Counted from the stretch's first letter, positions 1-9,189 are shown. The stretch is 64,000 bases of DNA from Candidatus Gastranaerophilales bacterium (GCA_944323485.1 CALUSR010000002.1:256048-320047); one strand, 5' to 3'. Notes: generated from the sequence alone by a model not told the origin. Program-made: numbers and translations.

Positions 1-54
1 GTATCAAAAACTCAACAAACTCCGACAGAATAATCATTTGCAGAGGAGGCATTC

Positions 55-1077
55 ATGGATATTTCTAATTTTAAAAATTATAAAATGATAATATTCTTCA
101 TTTTAGTAGTTATCACGTTATTCGGGATGTATTATTTCAAAGATGTGTTTATGCTGTTTTTTGCTTCTTATGTAATAGCAGCCTCTCTTATGCCTCTTGT
201 TGATAAATTATCAAAAAAAATTCCGCGCTCAATAGTTGTTTCATTAATTTATCTTGTTGGTTTCGGATTGTTCACGCTCATCCTGATTCCTCTTATATCT
301 TTGTTATACAAAGAAACAGTACTCTTCATAAAAAATATTCCCGAATATTTTCAGATGATTATGAACTATCTTTCCACAACGGATTTTATGGGTAAAAAGT
401 TGATAGAAGTTATCAACACAGAAAATGCTCTTATGTCCTCAGCGAGCTTCGGGTCAACAATAATCGACAAATCAATAAACTTCACTGTAAGCTTGATATA
501 TGGTTTTACAATAGCATTTACACTTGCAATTATTGTATTGTATATGCTTCTTGACAAATCAGAAATAAAAGATTATTTTCTTGCTTTATTTCCAAAAAAT
601 ATGAGAAATAAGGTAAAAGAACTATCATCAAATATATCAACAAAAGTCGGCGGATATGTTGTCGGACAGCTTTTGATGATGTTTGCTGTAGGGCTGATTA
701 CTTTCATCGGGCTTGCTATTTTCAAACTTCCGTTCTCTTTATTGATTGGATTTATTGCAGGGGTTCTTGATATTATACCGATAGTAGGACCTATTATAGC
801 TTTTGGACTGGCAATAATAGTAGTATTCCCTAAAGGAATCGCTGCAATCATTGCTGTATGTGCAGTATTTGCTTTTGCGCAGTGGTCAACAAATACTTTT
901 CTAAAGCCCATAGTATTGGGTAAGATGCTTGATTTACATCCGCTTATTATCATATTTGCAATTTTTGCCTTTGAAAAATTCCTCGGAGTATCAGGTGTTA
1001 TCTTAGCCCCGGCTATTGCGGCAACTCTTTGTGTCCTGTTTGATGAACTCTATGTAAAAACAATTAATAAAGAATAA
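55..1077 (+). CDS. AI-2E family transporter (UPF0118/PerM-like permease)
   Basis: A 340-residue polytopic membrane protein of the AI-2E/UPF0118 family (PF01594). It has about eight hydrophobic segments, starting at residues 11-45, a charged cytoplasmic stretch near residues 170-200, and the conserved DIIPIVGPIIA segment near residue 238. The start is supported by an AGAGGAGG Shine-Dalgarno five bases before the ATG. Members include a proposed autoinducer-2 exporter and Na+/H+ antiporters, so the substrate cannot be read from sequence. The next gene begins 12 bases downstream on the same strand, so the two are probably co-transcribed. Confidence 0.9.
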   Translation: MDISNFKNYKMIIFFILVVITLFGMYYFKDVFMLFFASYVIAASLMPLVDKLSKKIPRSIVVSLIYLVGFGLFTLILIPLISLLYKETVLFIKNIPEYFQMIMNYLSTTDFMGKKLIEVINTENALMSSASFGSTIIDKSINFTVSLIYGFTIAFTLAIIVLYMLLDKSEIKDYFLALFPKNMRNKVKELSSNISTKVGGYVVGQLLMMFAVGLITFIGLAIFKLPFSLLIGFIAGVLDIIPIVGPIIAFGLAIIVVFPKGIAAIIAVCAVFAFAQWSTNTFLKPIVLGKMLDLHPLIIIFAIFAFEKFLGVSGVILAPAIAATLCVLFDELYVKTINKE

Positions 1078-1089
1078 CAGGTTGCTCTG

Positions 1090-2709
1090 ATGAATAATAA
1101 AGAAATATTTCTATATAAACCTCAAAAAAAAGATGACGATGCAATAAAAGTGTGGTTTTCTTTTCCTTGCAACTACAACATAGGAATGTCAGCACTTGGT
1201 TATCTGCATCTGTTTCGTCTTATGGATGAGAATCCCAAAACCGACGTTGAAAGAATATTCACAGATACAGAACGTTCAAGACATAATCTGAAAGATGTTG
1301 ATGTTTTCGGATTTTCTTTTTCTTTCGAACTGGATTTTTTGAATATATTCAAAATTCTGCAAAAATATAATATCCCGCTCAAAGCAAAAGACAGAGATGA
1401 CTCATATCCGCTAATCTTTGCCGGGGGGCCCGTGCTCTCAGTAAACCCTGAACCGTTCAGCGACTTCTTTGACTTTATTCTGGTCGGGGATGGAGAAGTT
1501 ATGATGAATGAAGCTATGAACTTTATTCAGGATTCAAAAGGAAATAAAACAAAAGCAGAAATTCTTGAAGGACTTGCCTCAATAGAAGGCGTTTATGTTC
1601 CATCTTTATATAACTTTAAATATGATAAAGACGGCGCAGTTTCTTCTGTATTTCCGAATATCCCCGTTAAAAAACGTGTAATGACAAATATGAGCTGTGT
1701 ATTCACTCCGATTATCACAGAAAATACAATGTTTTCAAATAACTGCCTTATAGAACTCTATAGAGGATGCCCAAACAGATGCGCTTTTTGCCTTTCGTCT
1801 TACCTGAATCTTCCTCCGAGATATCCATCTTTTGAAGAGATAAAAGACATAATCGATATGGCTCTTGCTAATACAAATAAAATAGGTCTTCTCGGTGCAC
1901 TTGTCAGTGCACATCCAAAATTTGACCAAATTTGTGATTATATCCTCGAAAAGAAAAAAGAAAAAGACTTCGAAGTTTCAATATCATCGCTGAGAGCAGA
2001 CAGACTAAGCGCAAAAACGGTAAAAATGCTCACAGAATGTCATCAAAGATCATCAACAATTGCAATGGAAGCAGGCTCTCAGCGTCTTAGACAATTTATA
2101 AACAAAAATCTTTCAGACGACCAGATAGCCGCATCAATAAAAACAGCCTCAGAAAACGGACTCAAGGCTCTGAAAATTTACGCAATGATAGGACTTCCAG
2201 AAGAAGAAGATAAAGACATTGAAAATATGGTGACCCTTGTCAAAAACTTACAAAAAGAGAACAAAGACATATCTCTTACCCTAAGCACGTCTTCATTTGT
2301 GCCAAAAGCTCAAACACCGTTCCAGTGGTACGGAAGAGAGGAAGAGAAAATACTTGAAAACAGAAATAATTACCTGAAAAAACACTTGCATATCTCCGGC
2401 ATAAAATACCGTCCGACAAGCATCAAATGGGATGAAATTCAAGCAGTAATCTCAAGAGGAGACAGGCGTTTGAGCGATTTGCTTATAAAAGTATATGAAT
2501 ATAAAGCATCACTCGGAAGCTGGCATAGAGCGTATAAAGAATTATCAGAAACAGAGAGCATTCCGCCTCTTGAGTTCTACTCAAAAAGAAAAATTCCTTT
2601 TGAAGAAACTCTTCCTTGGGATTTGATTGAAAACACTGTTTCAAAACAACAACTTGTTGATGAACTGAAGCGTCTTCAAAACATTCTTTACACTTCTTCA
2701 GGCAAATAA
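1090..2709 (+). CDS. B12-binding-like radical SAM protein (TIGR03960-like)
   Basis: A 539-residue protein with an N-terminal region resembling a B12-binding domain (residues 20-150, ending in a VGDGE motif) followed by a radical SAM domain. The [4Fe-4S]-binding CxxxCxxC motif is visible as C227, C231 and C234 (RGCPNRCAFC). Length and domain order fit the uncharacterised TIGR03960-type radical SAM family, which often accompanies a second small radical-SAM-linked protein. No such partner is seen here. The reaction is unknown. It probably shares a transcript with the AI-2E permease upstream. Its last 22 bases overlap, tail to tail, a small gene on the other strand. Confidence 0.85.
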   Translation: MNNKEIFLYKPQKKDDDAIKVWFSFPCNYNIGMSALGYLHLFRLMDENPKTDVERIFTDTERSRHNLKDVDVFGFSFSFELDFLNIFKILQKYNIPLKAKDRDDSYPLIFAGGPVLSVNPEPFSDFFDFILVGDGEVMMNEAMNFIQDSKGNKTKAEILEGLASIEGVYVPSLYNFKYDKDGAVSSVFPNIPVKKRVMTNMSCVFTPIITENTMFSNNCLIELYRGCPNRCAFCLSSYLNLPPRYPSFEEIKDIIDMALANTNKIGLLGALVSAHPKFDQICDYILEKKKEKDFEVSISSLRADRLSAKTVKMLTECHQRSSTIAMEAGSQRLRQFINKNLSDDQIAASIKTASENGLKALKIYAMIGLPEEEDKDIENMVTLVKNLQKENKDISLTLSTSSFVPKAQTPFQWYGREEEKILENRNNYLKKHLHISGIKYRPTSIKWDEIQAVISRGDRRLSDLLIKVYEYKASLGSWHRAYKELSETESIPPLEFYSKRKIPFEETLPWDLIENTVSKQQLVDELKRLQNILYTSSGK

Positions 2710-2861
2710 AGAAGATTATCTTCAAGAATGTTTTTGGCACTCAAAAAATCAAGAGTTTTGTTGCGGCAAATCTGTTGATACTGCTGAACAACCATGATTA
2801 TGTCATCTGAGGATAATCTTATCATTCTTCGTCCAATATGATTTTCTATTATCTTTGCCAT
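2688..2861 (-). CDS. Small hypothetical protein (57 aa)
   Basis: A 57-codon frame reading MAKIIENHIGRR... and ending ...LYLPEEV, stop at 2688-2690. GGAG lies seven bases before the ATG (CGGAGATATT-ATG), a good ribosome binding site. The peptide is charged, lacks a signal peptide or membrane segment, and has helical character (VVQQYQQICRNKTLDFL). It converges on the radical SAM gene and overlaps its end by 22 bases. I do not recognise a family. Its reality rests on the ribosome binding site and on filling an otherwise empty interval between convergent genes. Confidence 0.6.
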   Translation of the reverse strand: MAKIIENHIGRRMIRLSSDDIIMVVQQYQQICRNKTLDFLSAKNILEDNLLYLPEEV

Positions 2862-2959
2862 AATATCTCCGAGTGTGCTGATACTTTACTTATCGACATA
2901 AATTGTTTTTTTATAAATAAGTATGTTAAATATCATCCAATCGGAGGACTCTAAAAAAA

Positions 2960-3856
2960 CTAAAGTTGCTGTGTCTTATCAAATATCCCGAAACGGAATA
3001 AATCATTATTTGACATTGGTATTATTGAAAGGTGTTTTATATCACCAAGGTTTTTGCAATCGAGTTTTGGCAAATCAGTATAACTCTTGAGGCTGCCGAA
3101 ATAATTTTGCATTCCAAGACGCTGAACACAGAATTGAATAGGATTAAAACCTTCAATTCCCCATTCCTGCAAGTGAGGATAGGCAGCGAATAATCTTTCA
3201 TTTATGCCGTCAAATTTTACATTATCAAGGTTCAAGCCCATCTCATCGCTTCTCATCAGCTGCTCAAAGACCTCAAGACTTCTGCCGGAGTCGCAATAGT
3301 CCTGAAAGATATAAGTCTTACCTGAGCTTTTCATCTTCTCAGGAGACAAACCAAGACTGTAAATATACTGTTTGTAGTCTTCAAACCCTGCCTGAGATGT
3401 AAGACTCTTTATATCAGACACATTTGTCAGTCCTGATATGGGAACACTCTTCGCTTCTACACCCATTGCTTTGAGGGCTTCAGAAATATTGGCGCATGAC
3501 CTGCCAATTGATACATATTCCCAGTTTCCTGCTCCAAACTCATCATCATAAGATTTTTTCAGCGCTTTAGCAGCGTTAACACAATCGGTTACAACCTCTC
3601 CGACATATTCATCAAGCTCGGTACGAAGGATATCTTTATCAGCGGCACTCATTGCCTTGTATTTCAAAGCATCAATCGGTGCAATGTCTTTTAGAATTGC
3701 ATAAGCTCTGTTTGAACCGAAGGAAACATTACTCTTGCTCTTCTCAAAAGTATCTTTCACAGGCTGTTTCTCTAAAGAGTTATATCCCCTTGTTTTCACG
3801 GGGGATGTCTGATTTATGCCGTTTAAATTCAAAATCTGTTTTGTAATATTCATCAT
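2960..3856 (-). CDS. Hypothetical protein, possibly phosphoribosyltransferase-like
   Basis: About 298 residues from the ATG at 3856 (a second ATG follows at once). The longer frame back to 3883 has no ribosome binding site, and neither internal ATG has a clear one. The N-terminus is low-complexity and contains DTFEKS and NVSFGSNRAY, a short motif related to the starts of other orphans here. The middle reads EYVSIGRSCANISEALKAMG and later TYIFQDYCDSGRSL. These resemble, respectively, the strand-turn-helix and PRPP-loop segments of phosphoribosyltransferase folds. That resemblance is my inference from pattern; key acidic pairs are not convincing. No signal peptide. It is divergent from kdsA. 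Confidence 0.55.
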   Translation of the reverse strand: MMNITKQILNLNGINQTSPVKTRGYNSLEKQPVKDTFEKSKSNVSFGSNRAYAILKDIAPIDALKYKAMSAADKDILRTELDEYVGEVVTDCVNAAKALKKSYDDEFGAGNWEYVSIGRSCANISEALKAMGVEAKSVPISGLTNVSDIKSLTSQAGFEDYKQYIYSLGLSPEKMKSSGKTYIFQDYCDSGRSLEVFEQLMRSDEMGLNLDNVKFDGINERLFAAYPHLQEWGIEGFNPIQFCVQRLGMQNYFGSLKSYTDLPKLDCKNLGDIKHLSIIPMSNNDLFRFGIFDKTQQL

Positions 3857-3964
3857 ATTATTTTTAAAACAAAAACCATCCATAAATTTACAAAAATTTT
3901 AAAACTCGGATAAACATTTCTTATGATATAATTTGAAAAAGTAAATTCTACGGAGGTGAGAGTC

Positions 3965-4786
3965 TTGAATAACCTAAAAAAAGTAAAATTGGGAAATATA
4001 GAGTTCGGAGGTAACAAACTCGTCATAATCGCAGGACCATGTGCAATAGAAAATGAATATATTCTCTTCAAAACAGCAGAAAAACTGAAATTTATCACTC
4101 AAAAACTGGGAATAGATTACATATTCAAGGCATCGTATGATAAAGCAAACAGAACTTCTCTGGATTCCTATAGAGGAATCGGTATGGAACAGGGGCTTGA
4201 GCTTCTGAGCAAAGTAAAACAGGAATTTAATATTCCAATTCTTACGGATGTTCATCTTCCAGCCGATGCAAAAACAGTGGCGGAAGTTGTTGATATCATA
4301 CAAATTCCCGCATTCTTATCAAGACAAACAGATTTGCTTGTTGAGGCAGCGAAAACAGGAAAAATAGTTAATATCAAAAAAGGACAGTTTCTATCCCCGC
4401 AGCAGATTATTCTCTCAGCACAAAAAGTTGAAAAAAGCGGCAATCCGAATGTAATCATCACGGAAAGAGGAGATTCTTTCGGTTATAACAATCTGGTTGT
4501 AGACATGAGAGTATTCCCGATAGTACACAGCTTCGGATATCCGATTATATTCGATGCAACACACAGTGTACAATTACCGGGAGGCGCAGGAGCTTGTTCT
4601 TCAGGACAAAGAGAATTCGTTCCGCCTCTTGCCAATGCATCACTTGCAGCAGGCGCTGACGGTGTGTTCTTTGAAGTACATCCCGACCCTGATAAAGCCC
4701 TCTGCGACGGACCGAATATGATAAAACTTGATGATGCATACGATATCTTTGCTAAATGCAATGAAATATTCAATATAATGCACTAA
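3965..4786 (+). CDS. kdsA: 3-deoxy-8-phosphooctulonate synthase (KDO-8-P synthase)
   Basis: Condenses phosphoenolpyruvate with arabinose 5-phosphate to make KDO 8-phosphate for lipopolysaccharide, implying an outer membrane. Signature segments are GPCAIEN, KASYDKANRTS, DATHSVQLPG and HPDPDKALCDGPNM. The Cys in GPCAIEN marks the metal-dependent class; the E. coli metal-independent enzyme has Asn there. The reading frame can be extended to a GTG at 3956, but that GTG lies inside the Shine-Dalgarno GGAGG (3952-3956). The TTG at 3965, eight bases downstream of it, is therefore the likely start (273 residues). A strong terminator follows. Confidence 0.93.
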   Translation: MNNLKKVKLGNIEFGGNKLVIIAGPCAIENEYILFKTAEKLKFITQKLGIDYIFKASYDKANRTSLDSYRGIGMEQGLELLSKVKQEFNIPILTDVHLPADAKTVAEVVDIIQIPAFLSRQTDLLVEAAKTGKIVNIKKGQFLSPQQIILSAQKVEKSGNPNVIITERGDSFGYNNLVVDMRVFPIVHSFGYPIIFDATHSVQLPGGAGACSSGQREFVPPLANASLAAGADGVFFEVHPDPDKALCDGPNMIKLDDAYDIFAKCNEIFNIMH

Positions 4787-4803
4787 AATATTCGATAAAA
4801 ACA

Positions 4804-4850
4804 GAAACAGCCCGTCTTTTGATTAATAAAGACAGGCTGTTTCTTTGCTT
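4804..4850 (+). terminator. Intrinsic terminator after kdsA
   Basis: Near-perfect 16-base stem (GAAACAGCCcGTCTTT against AAAGACaGGCTGTTTC) with an eight-base loop, running into TTCTTTGCTTTC. It separates kdsA from ftsZ. The following ~190 bases up to the ftsZ start are AT-rich and hold no gene I can support. Confidence 0.85.
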
Positions 4851-5038
4851 TCAAAAATTAATTTGTAATTTTTGAAAATATTGCTAAAATGTTTATTATA
4901 TGAGATGAGGAATTATGTTAATAAAAGATTAAGAATGAGTAACTAATTTTTGTAAAATTCTTTACTAAAGGATTTATTTCTCATATATTGTTAAGTAGAA
5001 AAATTATAGTTAGTACATGATATAAAGGGGTCAGTTAA

Positions 5039-6193
5039 GTGGAAAACAACTTTGGACCGGTCAGCTCAGCTGATAGCGATACACAAAGAAGCGAATTAAT
5101 TAGTCAGGCAAATATAAAAGTTGTCGGAGTAGGCGGCGGCGGCGGAAATGCTGTCAACAGAATGATAAGATCAGGACTCAGCGGCGTTGACTTTTGGGCA
5201 ATGAATACAGATTCTCAGGTGCTTGAGATGTCTTCAGCTCCAAACAGAATTCAACTGGGTTCAAAACTTACAAACGGTTTGGGCGCAGGTGCAAATCCGA
5301 GCGTCGGAGAAAAAGCGGCCGATGAAAGCCGTGATGATATTACAGTTGCTCTCGATGGTGCTGATATGGTATTCATTACAGCAGGCATGGGCGGTGGAAC
5401 AGGAACCGGAGCTGCTCCGGTTGTTGCTCAGGTTGCAAAAGAACTCGGAGCACTGACAGTAGGTGTTGTTACAAAACCTTTCAGATTTGAAGGTAAACAC
5501 CGTATGAATCAGGCTTTGCAGGGTCTTGAAAAACTGAGAGAAAACGTTGATACCTTGATTGTTATCCCTAACGATAAATTAATAGAGGTTGTAGACCGCA
5601 GAGCAACAATGAGAGAAGCTTTCTGTGTAGCTGATGAAGTCCTCTTAAGAGGTGTTCAGGGTATTTCTGATATTATCACCGTTCCCGGACTTATTAACGT
5701 TGACTTTGCTGATGTTAAGGCTGTAATGCAAATGTCTGGTTCTGCTCTGATGGGTATCGGCAGGGGAACAGGCGAAGGCAGAGCTCTTGAAGCAGCAAAA
5801 CTCGCAGTAAATTCTCCTCTTCTTGAAACCTCAATTAACGGAGCAAGCGGCGTAATCCTTAACGTAACAGGCGGTTCTGATATGACCCTTCATGAAATAT
5901 ATGAAGCTGCAGAAATCATCCACAGCACAGTTCTTGAAGATGCTGTTGTTACATTCGGTGCCGTAATTGATGATAGAATTCAGGGAGAAATACAAATTAC
6001 GGTAATTGCTACAGGTTTTGATTTGAAAGATTCTTCTCAAAATCCTGAAAAGGCTTTGTCTTTCCCGAATCTTCCAAATTCAACAACATCTGATTTGAAA
6101 GCTGACATAAATGACTTCTTTGCAAACAAAAAGTCACCTCAGGAAGTAGCAAGCCAGATGCTTGATTTGCCTGATTTCCTGAAAAATAAATAA
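5039..6193 (+). CDS. ftsZ: Cell division protein FtsZ
   Basis: Tubulin-like GTPase that forms the division ring. The N-terminal GTP-binding region has [14 protein letters not shown] and the tubulin signature [12 protein letters not shown]. The T7 synergy loop [11 protein letters not shown] is intact, and the C-terminus ends in the conserved peptide DLPDFLKNK, which binds FtsA/ZipA/SepF-type partners. Length is 384 residues, normal for the family. The start is a GTG, chosen because AAAGGGG lies eight bases upstream and the next residues MENNFG fit. There is no ftsA, ftsQ or mur gene next to it; the gene stands alone between two terminators. Confidence 0.97.
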   Translation: MENNFGPVSSADSDTQRSELISQANIKVVGVGGGGGNAVNRMIRSGLSGVDFWAMNTDSQVLEMSSAPNRIQLGSKLTNGLGAGANPSVGEKAADESRDDITVALDGADMVFITAGMGGGTGTGAAPVVAQVAKELGALTVGVVTKPFRFEGKHRMNQALQGLEKLRENVDTLIVIPNDKLIEVVDRRATMREAFCVADEVLLRGVQGISDIITVPGLINVDFADVKAVMQMSGSALMGIGRGTGEGRALEAAKLAVNSPLLETSINGASGVILNVTGGSDMTLHEIYEAAEIIHSTVLEDAVVTFGAVIDDRIQGEIQITVIATGFDLKDSSQNPEKALSFPNLPNSTTSDLKADINDFFANKKSPQEVASQMLDLPDFLKNK

Positions 6194-6215
6194 TTTAAAA
6201 ATATTAATTTAAATA

Positions 6216-6249
6216 CAAAAAAGCTGTCAAAAATTTTGGCAGTTTTTTT
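6216..6249 (+). terminator. Intrinsic terminator after ftsZ
   Basis: A-rich lead, stem CTGTCAA against TTGGCAG (with one G-T pair), then seven T. It ends before the next gene's real start at 6320. Confidence 0.7.
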
Positions 6250-6319
6250 GTATCAAAGACAATTTTTTTATTCTTCCTGTTTTTATATTATTAAGGGAAG
6301 ATTATATAAAGGTAGAATA

Positions 6320-7270
6320 ATGACGGTAAATTTTCAGGGGAGAAATATATATTCTCAAAACACTCCTCAACAGAAACAAAATGACACAAAAAATTCCGCA
6401 GCAGGTGTCGCAGCAGGTGTCGGAACATACCTTTTCGGGAAACAGTTCATAGCACTGCCGGCAAACGGGATTATGCTAAATATGAAAAAGATTAACTCAT
6501 CTCTTAGTGCTGATGAGTCAAATCTGTTATCTGACTCTTTTGAAACAGCTTTCAAAAAAAGCGGACTTGAAGGAAAAGGCGTTCGGGTATTAAGGGTTAA
6601 CCCTTCAAATGTTGCCGATACAGCAGCAAGTATGACAGATGACTATTATGAGCAAATAAGTAAGAAAATTCCTCAAAACTTAAAAAATCTCGAAGGTTTT
6701 GGTGATGGAGTAAAAATACCGCTATACCAAAAGGTATACAAACAGCTTGATACAGTAGCAAAAGGGAACAACGCCTTCTTTCAGCCGAAAGTAAATTCTA
6801 TACTGTTGCCTGAAAAAGGAACAGGTCTGCAGCTCTCTTCTTTCCATGAAATGGGACATGCAGTTAATAAAAATATAAACAAAATAGGAAAAGCACTCCA
6901 AAAACTAAGACCTCTGCAAATTATTGCTCCTCTTGGAGTAATGCTTGTAGCAATGACAACAAAAGAAAAAGCAAACAGCGCAGAAGGAGAAGGCGGAGCA
7001 AGACAATTCATCAAGGATAATGCAGGCGTTCTTGCTACAATGGGCTGGATACCGACAATAGCAGAAGAAGCGCTTGCTACAAAGAACGGAAACTCTATTG
7101 CTCAAAAAGCACTTTCATCAGCTCCTGATATTTTGAAGAAAGTCAAAAAGACAAATGGTCTGGGGCTTGCAACATATGTAATTATGGCTGCGGCAACAGG
7201 AATAGCGACAACTCTTGCTGTAAAAGCAAAAGATAATATTCAAGCCCAAAAAGAACAGGAAAATAAATAA
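6320..7270 (+). CDS. Membrane-associated hypothetical protein with HEMGH motif
   Basis: A 316-residue protein from the ATG at 6320. The same frame extends upstream, but that extension runs through the ftsZ terminator and is unlikely to be coding. It begins MTVNFQGRNIYSQ, with the V-x-F-Q-G motif seen on other orphans here. A hydrophobic segment follows near residues 22-50. The HEMGHA motif (H176, E177, H180) matches the HEXXH signature of zinc metallopeptidases. Two more hydrophobic segments follow (about 197-215 and 285-305). A third zinc ligand is not obvious. Family unknown to me; a membrane metalloprotease is a hypothesis only. Confidence 0.7.
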   Translation: MTVNFQGRNIYSQNTPQQKQNDTKNSAAGVAAGVGTYLFGKQFIALPANGIMLNMKKINSSLSADESNLLSDSFETAFKKSGLEGKGVRVLRVNPSNVADTAASMTDDYYEQISKKIPQNLKNLEGFGDGVKIPLYQKVYKQLDTVAKGNNAFFQPKVNSILLPEKGTGLQLSSFHEMGHAVNKNINKIGKALQKLRPLQIIAPLGVMLVAMTTKEKANSAEGEGGARQFIKDNAGVLATMGWIPTIAEEALATKNGNSIAQKALSSAPDILKKVKKTNGLGLATYVIMAAATGIATTLAVKAKDNIQAQKEQENK

Positions 7271-7272
7271 AC

Positions 7273-7305
7273 AAAAAGCCGATTTCAAAAGAAATCGGCT
7301 TTTTT
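7273..7305 (+). terminator. Intrinsic terminator after the HEMGH gene
   Basis: Perfect 14-base stem AAAAAGCCGATTTC against GAAATCGGCTTTTT with an AAAA loop. Because it is symmetrical with A and T runs on both sides it can also serve the convergent rubrerythrin gene. Confidence 0.9.
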
Positions 7306-7323
7306 AAGAATTAAAAAAGATTA

Positions 7324-7869
7324 TTAGTTAAAGTATCTCTTCAACAAACCTTCAAAAGCTTTACCATGGCGGGCTTCGTCTTTGCACATTTCATGAACTG
7401 TATCATGAATTGCATCATATCCGAGTTGTTTTGCTTTTGTAGCAAGGTCTTTTTTGCCTTGAGTTGCTCCAAATTCAGCTTCAACTCTCATTGACAGATT
7501 TGTTTTTGTGCAAGGAACAACAACTTCGCCTAAGAGTTCAGCAAATTTTGCTGCATGCTCTGCTTCTTCAAAAGCAATTCTTTTGTAGGCTTCAGCAACT
7601 TCAGGATATCCTTCTCTGTCAGCCTGACGGCTCATAGCGAGGTACATACCAACTTCGGTGCATTCGCCTGTGAAGTTAGCCTTAAGACCTTCAACAACTT
7701 CAGCATCAAGACCTTTAGCAACTCCGATTTTATGCTCATCAGCCCATACTCTGGCTTCTTCTTTTTGTTCAATAAATTTATCAGGACCAACTCCGCAAGT
7801 AGGACACTTAGCCGGGGGAGTATCACCTACATGTACATAACCGCATACACTACATACGAATTTTTTCAT
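7324..7869 (-). CDS. Rubrerythrin, reverse type (N-terminal rubredoxin domain)
   Basis: Non-haem di-iron peroxidase that detoxifies hydrogen peroxide in anaerobes. Residues 1-35 form a rubredoxin domain with C6, C9, C22 and C25 (CSVCG and CPTCG). Residues 50-181 form a ferritin-like four-helix domain with the repeated E-x-x-H ligands (EEAEHAAKF and DEARHGKAF). Rubredoxin at the N-terminus is the order found in reverse rubrerythrins of clostridia. The start at 7869 is set by GGAGGA seven bases upstream, giving 181 residues; the longer frame has no ribosome binding site. Transcribed divergently from fabI. Confidence 0.93.
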   Translation of the reverse strand: MKKFVCSVCGYVHVGDTPPAKCPTCGVGPDKFIEQKEEARVWADEHKIGVAKGLDAEVVEGLKANFTGECTEVGMYLAMSRQADREGYPEVAEAYKRIAFEEAEHAAKFAELLGEVVVPCTKTNLSMRVEAEFGATQGKKDLATKAKQLGYDAIHDTVHEMCKDEARHGKAFEGLLKRYFN

Positions 7870-7896
7870 TTTTAAATCCTCCATTACGTTTGCTCT

Positions 7897-7926
7897 ATTA
7901 TAGTATATTAAATTTCTAACCAGCAA
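7897..7926 (-). promoter_or_regulatory. Candidate promoter for rubrerythrin
   Basis: On the minus strand a perfect TATAAT (7897-7902) lies 18 bases from TTGCTG (7921-7926), about 28 bases before the ATG. This is a consensus match only. Confidence 0.45.
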
Positions 7927-8018
7927 GAAAAAATACATTTTTTCTTAATATTTCAAAAAAAGCATGCTTGTTGTATTATGTATTATTATAACAACGTAGA
8001 ATTATAGAGGATCGAAGA

Positions 8019-8816
8019 ATGACATTAATGCAAGGGAAAAAGGGTATTATTTTCGGAGTCAGCAACAAAAGAGGAATTGCCTATGCCATAGCTCAAAAGC
8101 TTTATGAAAATGGCGCAGAAATCGCATTTACTTACGCAAACGAAGCGATGAAAGACAGAGTTACTCCGATAGCAGAAGAAATGAACTCAAAGTTAATCAT
8201 CGAATGCGATGTAACAAACGAAGAACAGATGAAACATGTTTTTGAAGAATATCAAAAAGTCTATGGCACCATCGACTTTGTAATCCATGCAGTAGCTTTT
8301 GCAAACAAAGAAGACCTCCATGGAAAATTCTCGGATACAACCAAAGCAGGTTGGGATCTTGCACTCGGAGTCAGCGCATATTCTTTAATTCCAATGGCAA
8401 GATATGCAAAACCGTTGATGAACGAAGGAGCTACCATCACGGCGCTTACATATCTGGGTTCAGTCAGAGCCGTTTGCAACTACAACATTATGGGCGTTGC
8501 AAAAGCAGCTTTAGAATCTACAGTCAGATACCTTGCTTATGAATTCGGCAAAGACGGTATCAGAGTCAACGCACTCTCAGCAGGACCGGTTAAAACACTT
8601 GCAGCAAAAGGAATCGGTGATTTTGACACAATGCTCAAAGTCGCAGCAATGAAAGCTCCTCTCAGAAGAAACGTGGCTCTCGAAGATGTTGGCAAAGCAG
8701 GTTTGTACCTCGCTTCTGATATGTCTTCAGGCGTAACAGGAGAAGTTCACTATGTTGACTGCGGTTTCAACATTATGGGAGTATCTGAGGCCGACGCAGG
8801 ACTTGTGAAACAATAA
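8019..8816 (+). CDS. fabI: Enoyl-[acyl-carrier-protein] reductase (NADH)
   Basis: Catalyses the last reduction of each fatty acid elongation cycle. This is the FabI subtype of short-chain dehydrogenase: N-terminal GVSNKRGIAYAIA cofactor loop, the HAVAFANKEDL segment, and the catalytic NYNIMGVAKAALE with the Y-x6-K spacing typical of FabI. Substrate-loop and C-terminal SGVTGEVHYVDCGFNIMG segments are intact. 265 residues, normal length. Start chosen from GAGG nine bases upstream. A terminator follows. Confidence 0.95.
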   Translation: MTLMQGKKGIIFGVSNKRGIAYAIAQKLYENGAEIAFTYANEAMKDRVTPIAEEMNSKLIIECDVTNEEQMKHVFEEYQKVYGTIDFVIHAVAFANKEDLHGKFSDTTKAGWDLALGVSAYSLIPMARYAKPLMNEGATITALTYLGSVRAVCNYNIMGVAKAALESTVRYLAYEFGKDGIRVNALSAGPVKTLAAKGIGDFDTMLKVAAMKAPLRRNVALEDVGKAGLYLASDMSSGVTGEVHYVDCGFNIMGVSEADAGLVKQ

Positions 8817-8834
8817 GAAACAAACAATCTCAAC

Positions 8835-8872
8835 AAAAAAGATAAGGTGTAACAAAACCTTATCTTTTTTTT
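8835..8872 (+). terminator. Intrinsic terminator after fabI
   Basis: Stem AAAGATAAGG against CCTTATCTTT, ten-base loop, then a run of eight T. Confidence 0.9.
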
Positions 8873-8946
8873 ACAATCTGTCAATTTTTTTGCATTTTTG
8901 ATTTTTAATATTATTGTAAGGTTATTATGGTAAGGAAACTAAAATT

Positions 8947-9189
8947 ATGACAATGCCGGTAGGAAATACAGTTCCAACAACAGAACAAATGCTTATGGCT
9001 GCAAGCCAGCAGGGACAAACTCAAGGACAGGCAATTGCTGCACAAATGCCAGCTGTTGAACAAGCTATTGATAAAAACATAGCAATGGCTACTCCTAACC
9101 TCGGTCCTATTGATACATCAAAATTGGCAGGACAACCGCCTCAGGATACTTTTGTGCCATCAAAAGCAGCTACTGCACCGCAAGCATAA
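8947..9189 (+). CDS. Small hypothetical protein (80 aa)
   Basis: An 80-residue polar protein rich in Gln, Ala and Met (MAASQQGQTQGQAIAAQ) with no signal peptide, membrane segment or cysteine. The C-terminal half carries QDTFVPSK, similar to KDTFEKSK in the orphan at 2960-3856. AAGGAA lies nine bases before the ATG, and a terminator follows directly, so it is a free-standing gene. I do not recognise a family. Confidence 0.65.
   Translation: MTMPVGNTVPTTEQMLMAASQQGQTQGQAIAAQMPAVEQAIDKNIAMATPNLGPIDTSKLAGQPPQDTFVPSKAATAPQA

Noticed and set aside
3956-3964. GTG start for kdsA
   Set aside because: The GTG is part of the GGAGG ribosome binding site; TTG at 3965 is correctly spaced.
6236-6319. Upstream extension of the HEMGH protein
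   Set aside because: Runs through the ftsZ terminator and lacks a ribosome binding site; the ATG at 6320 gives the motif-bearing N-terminus.
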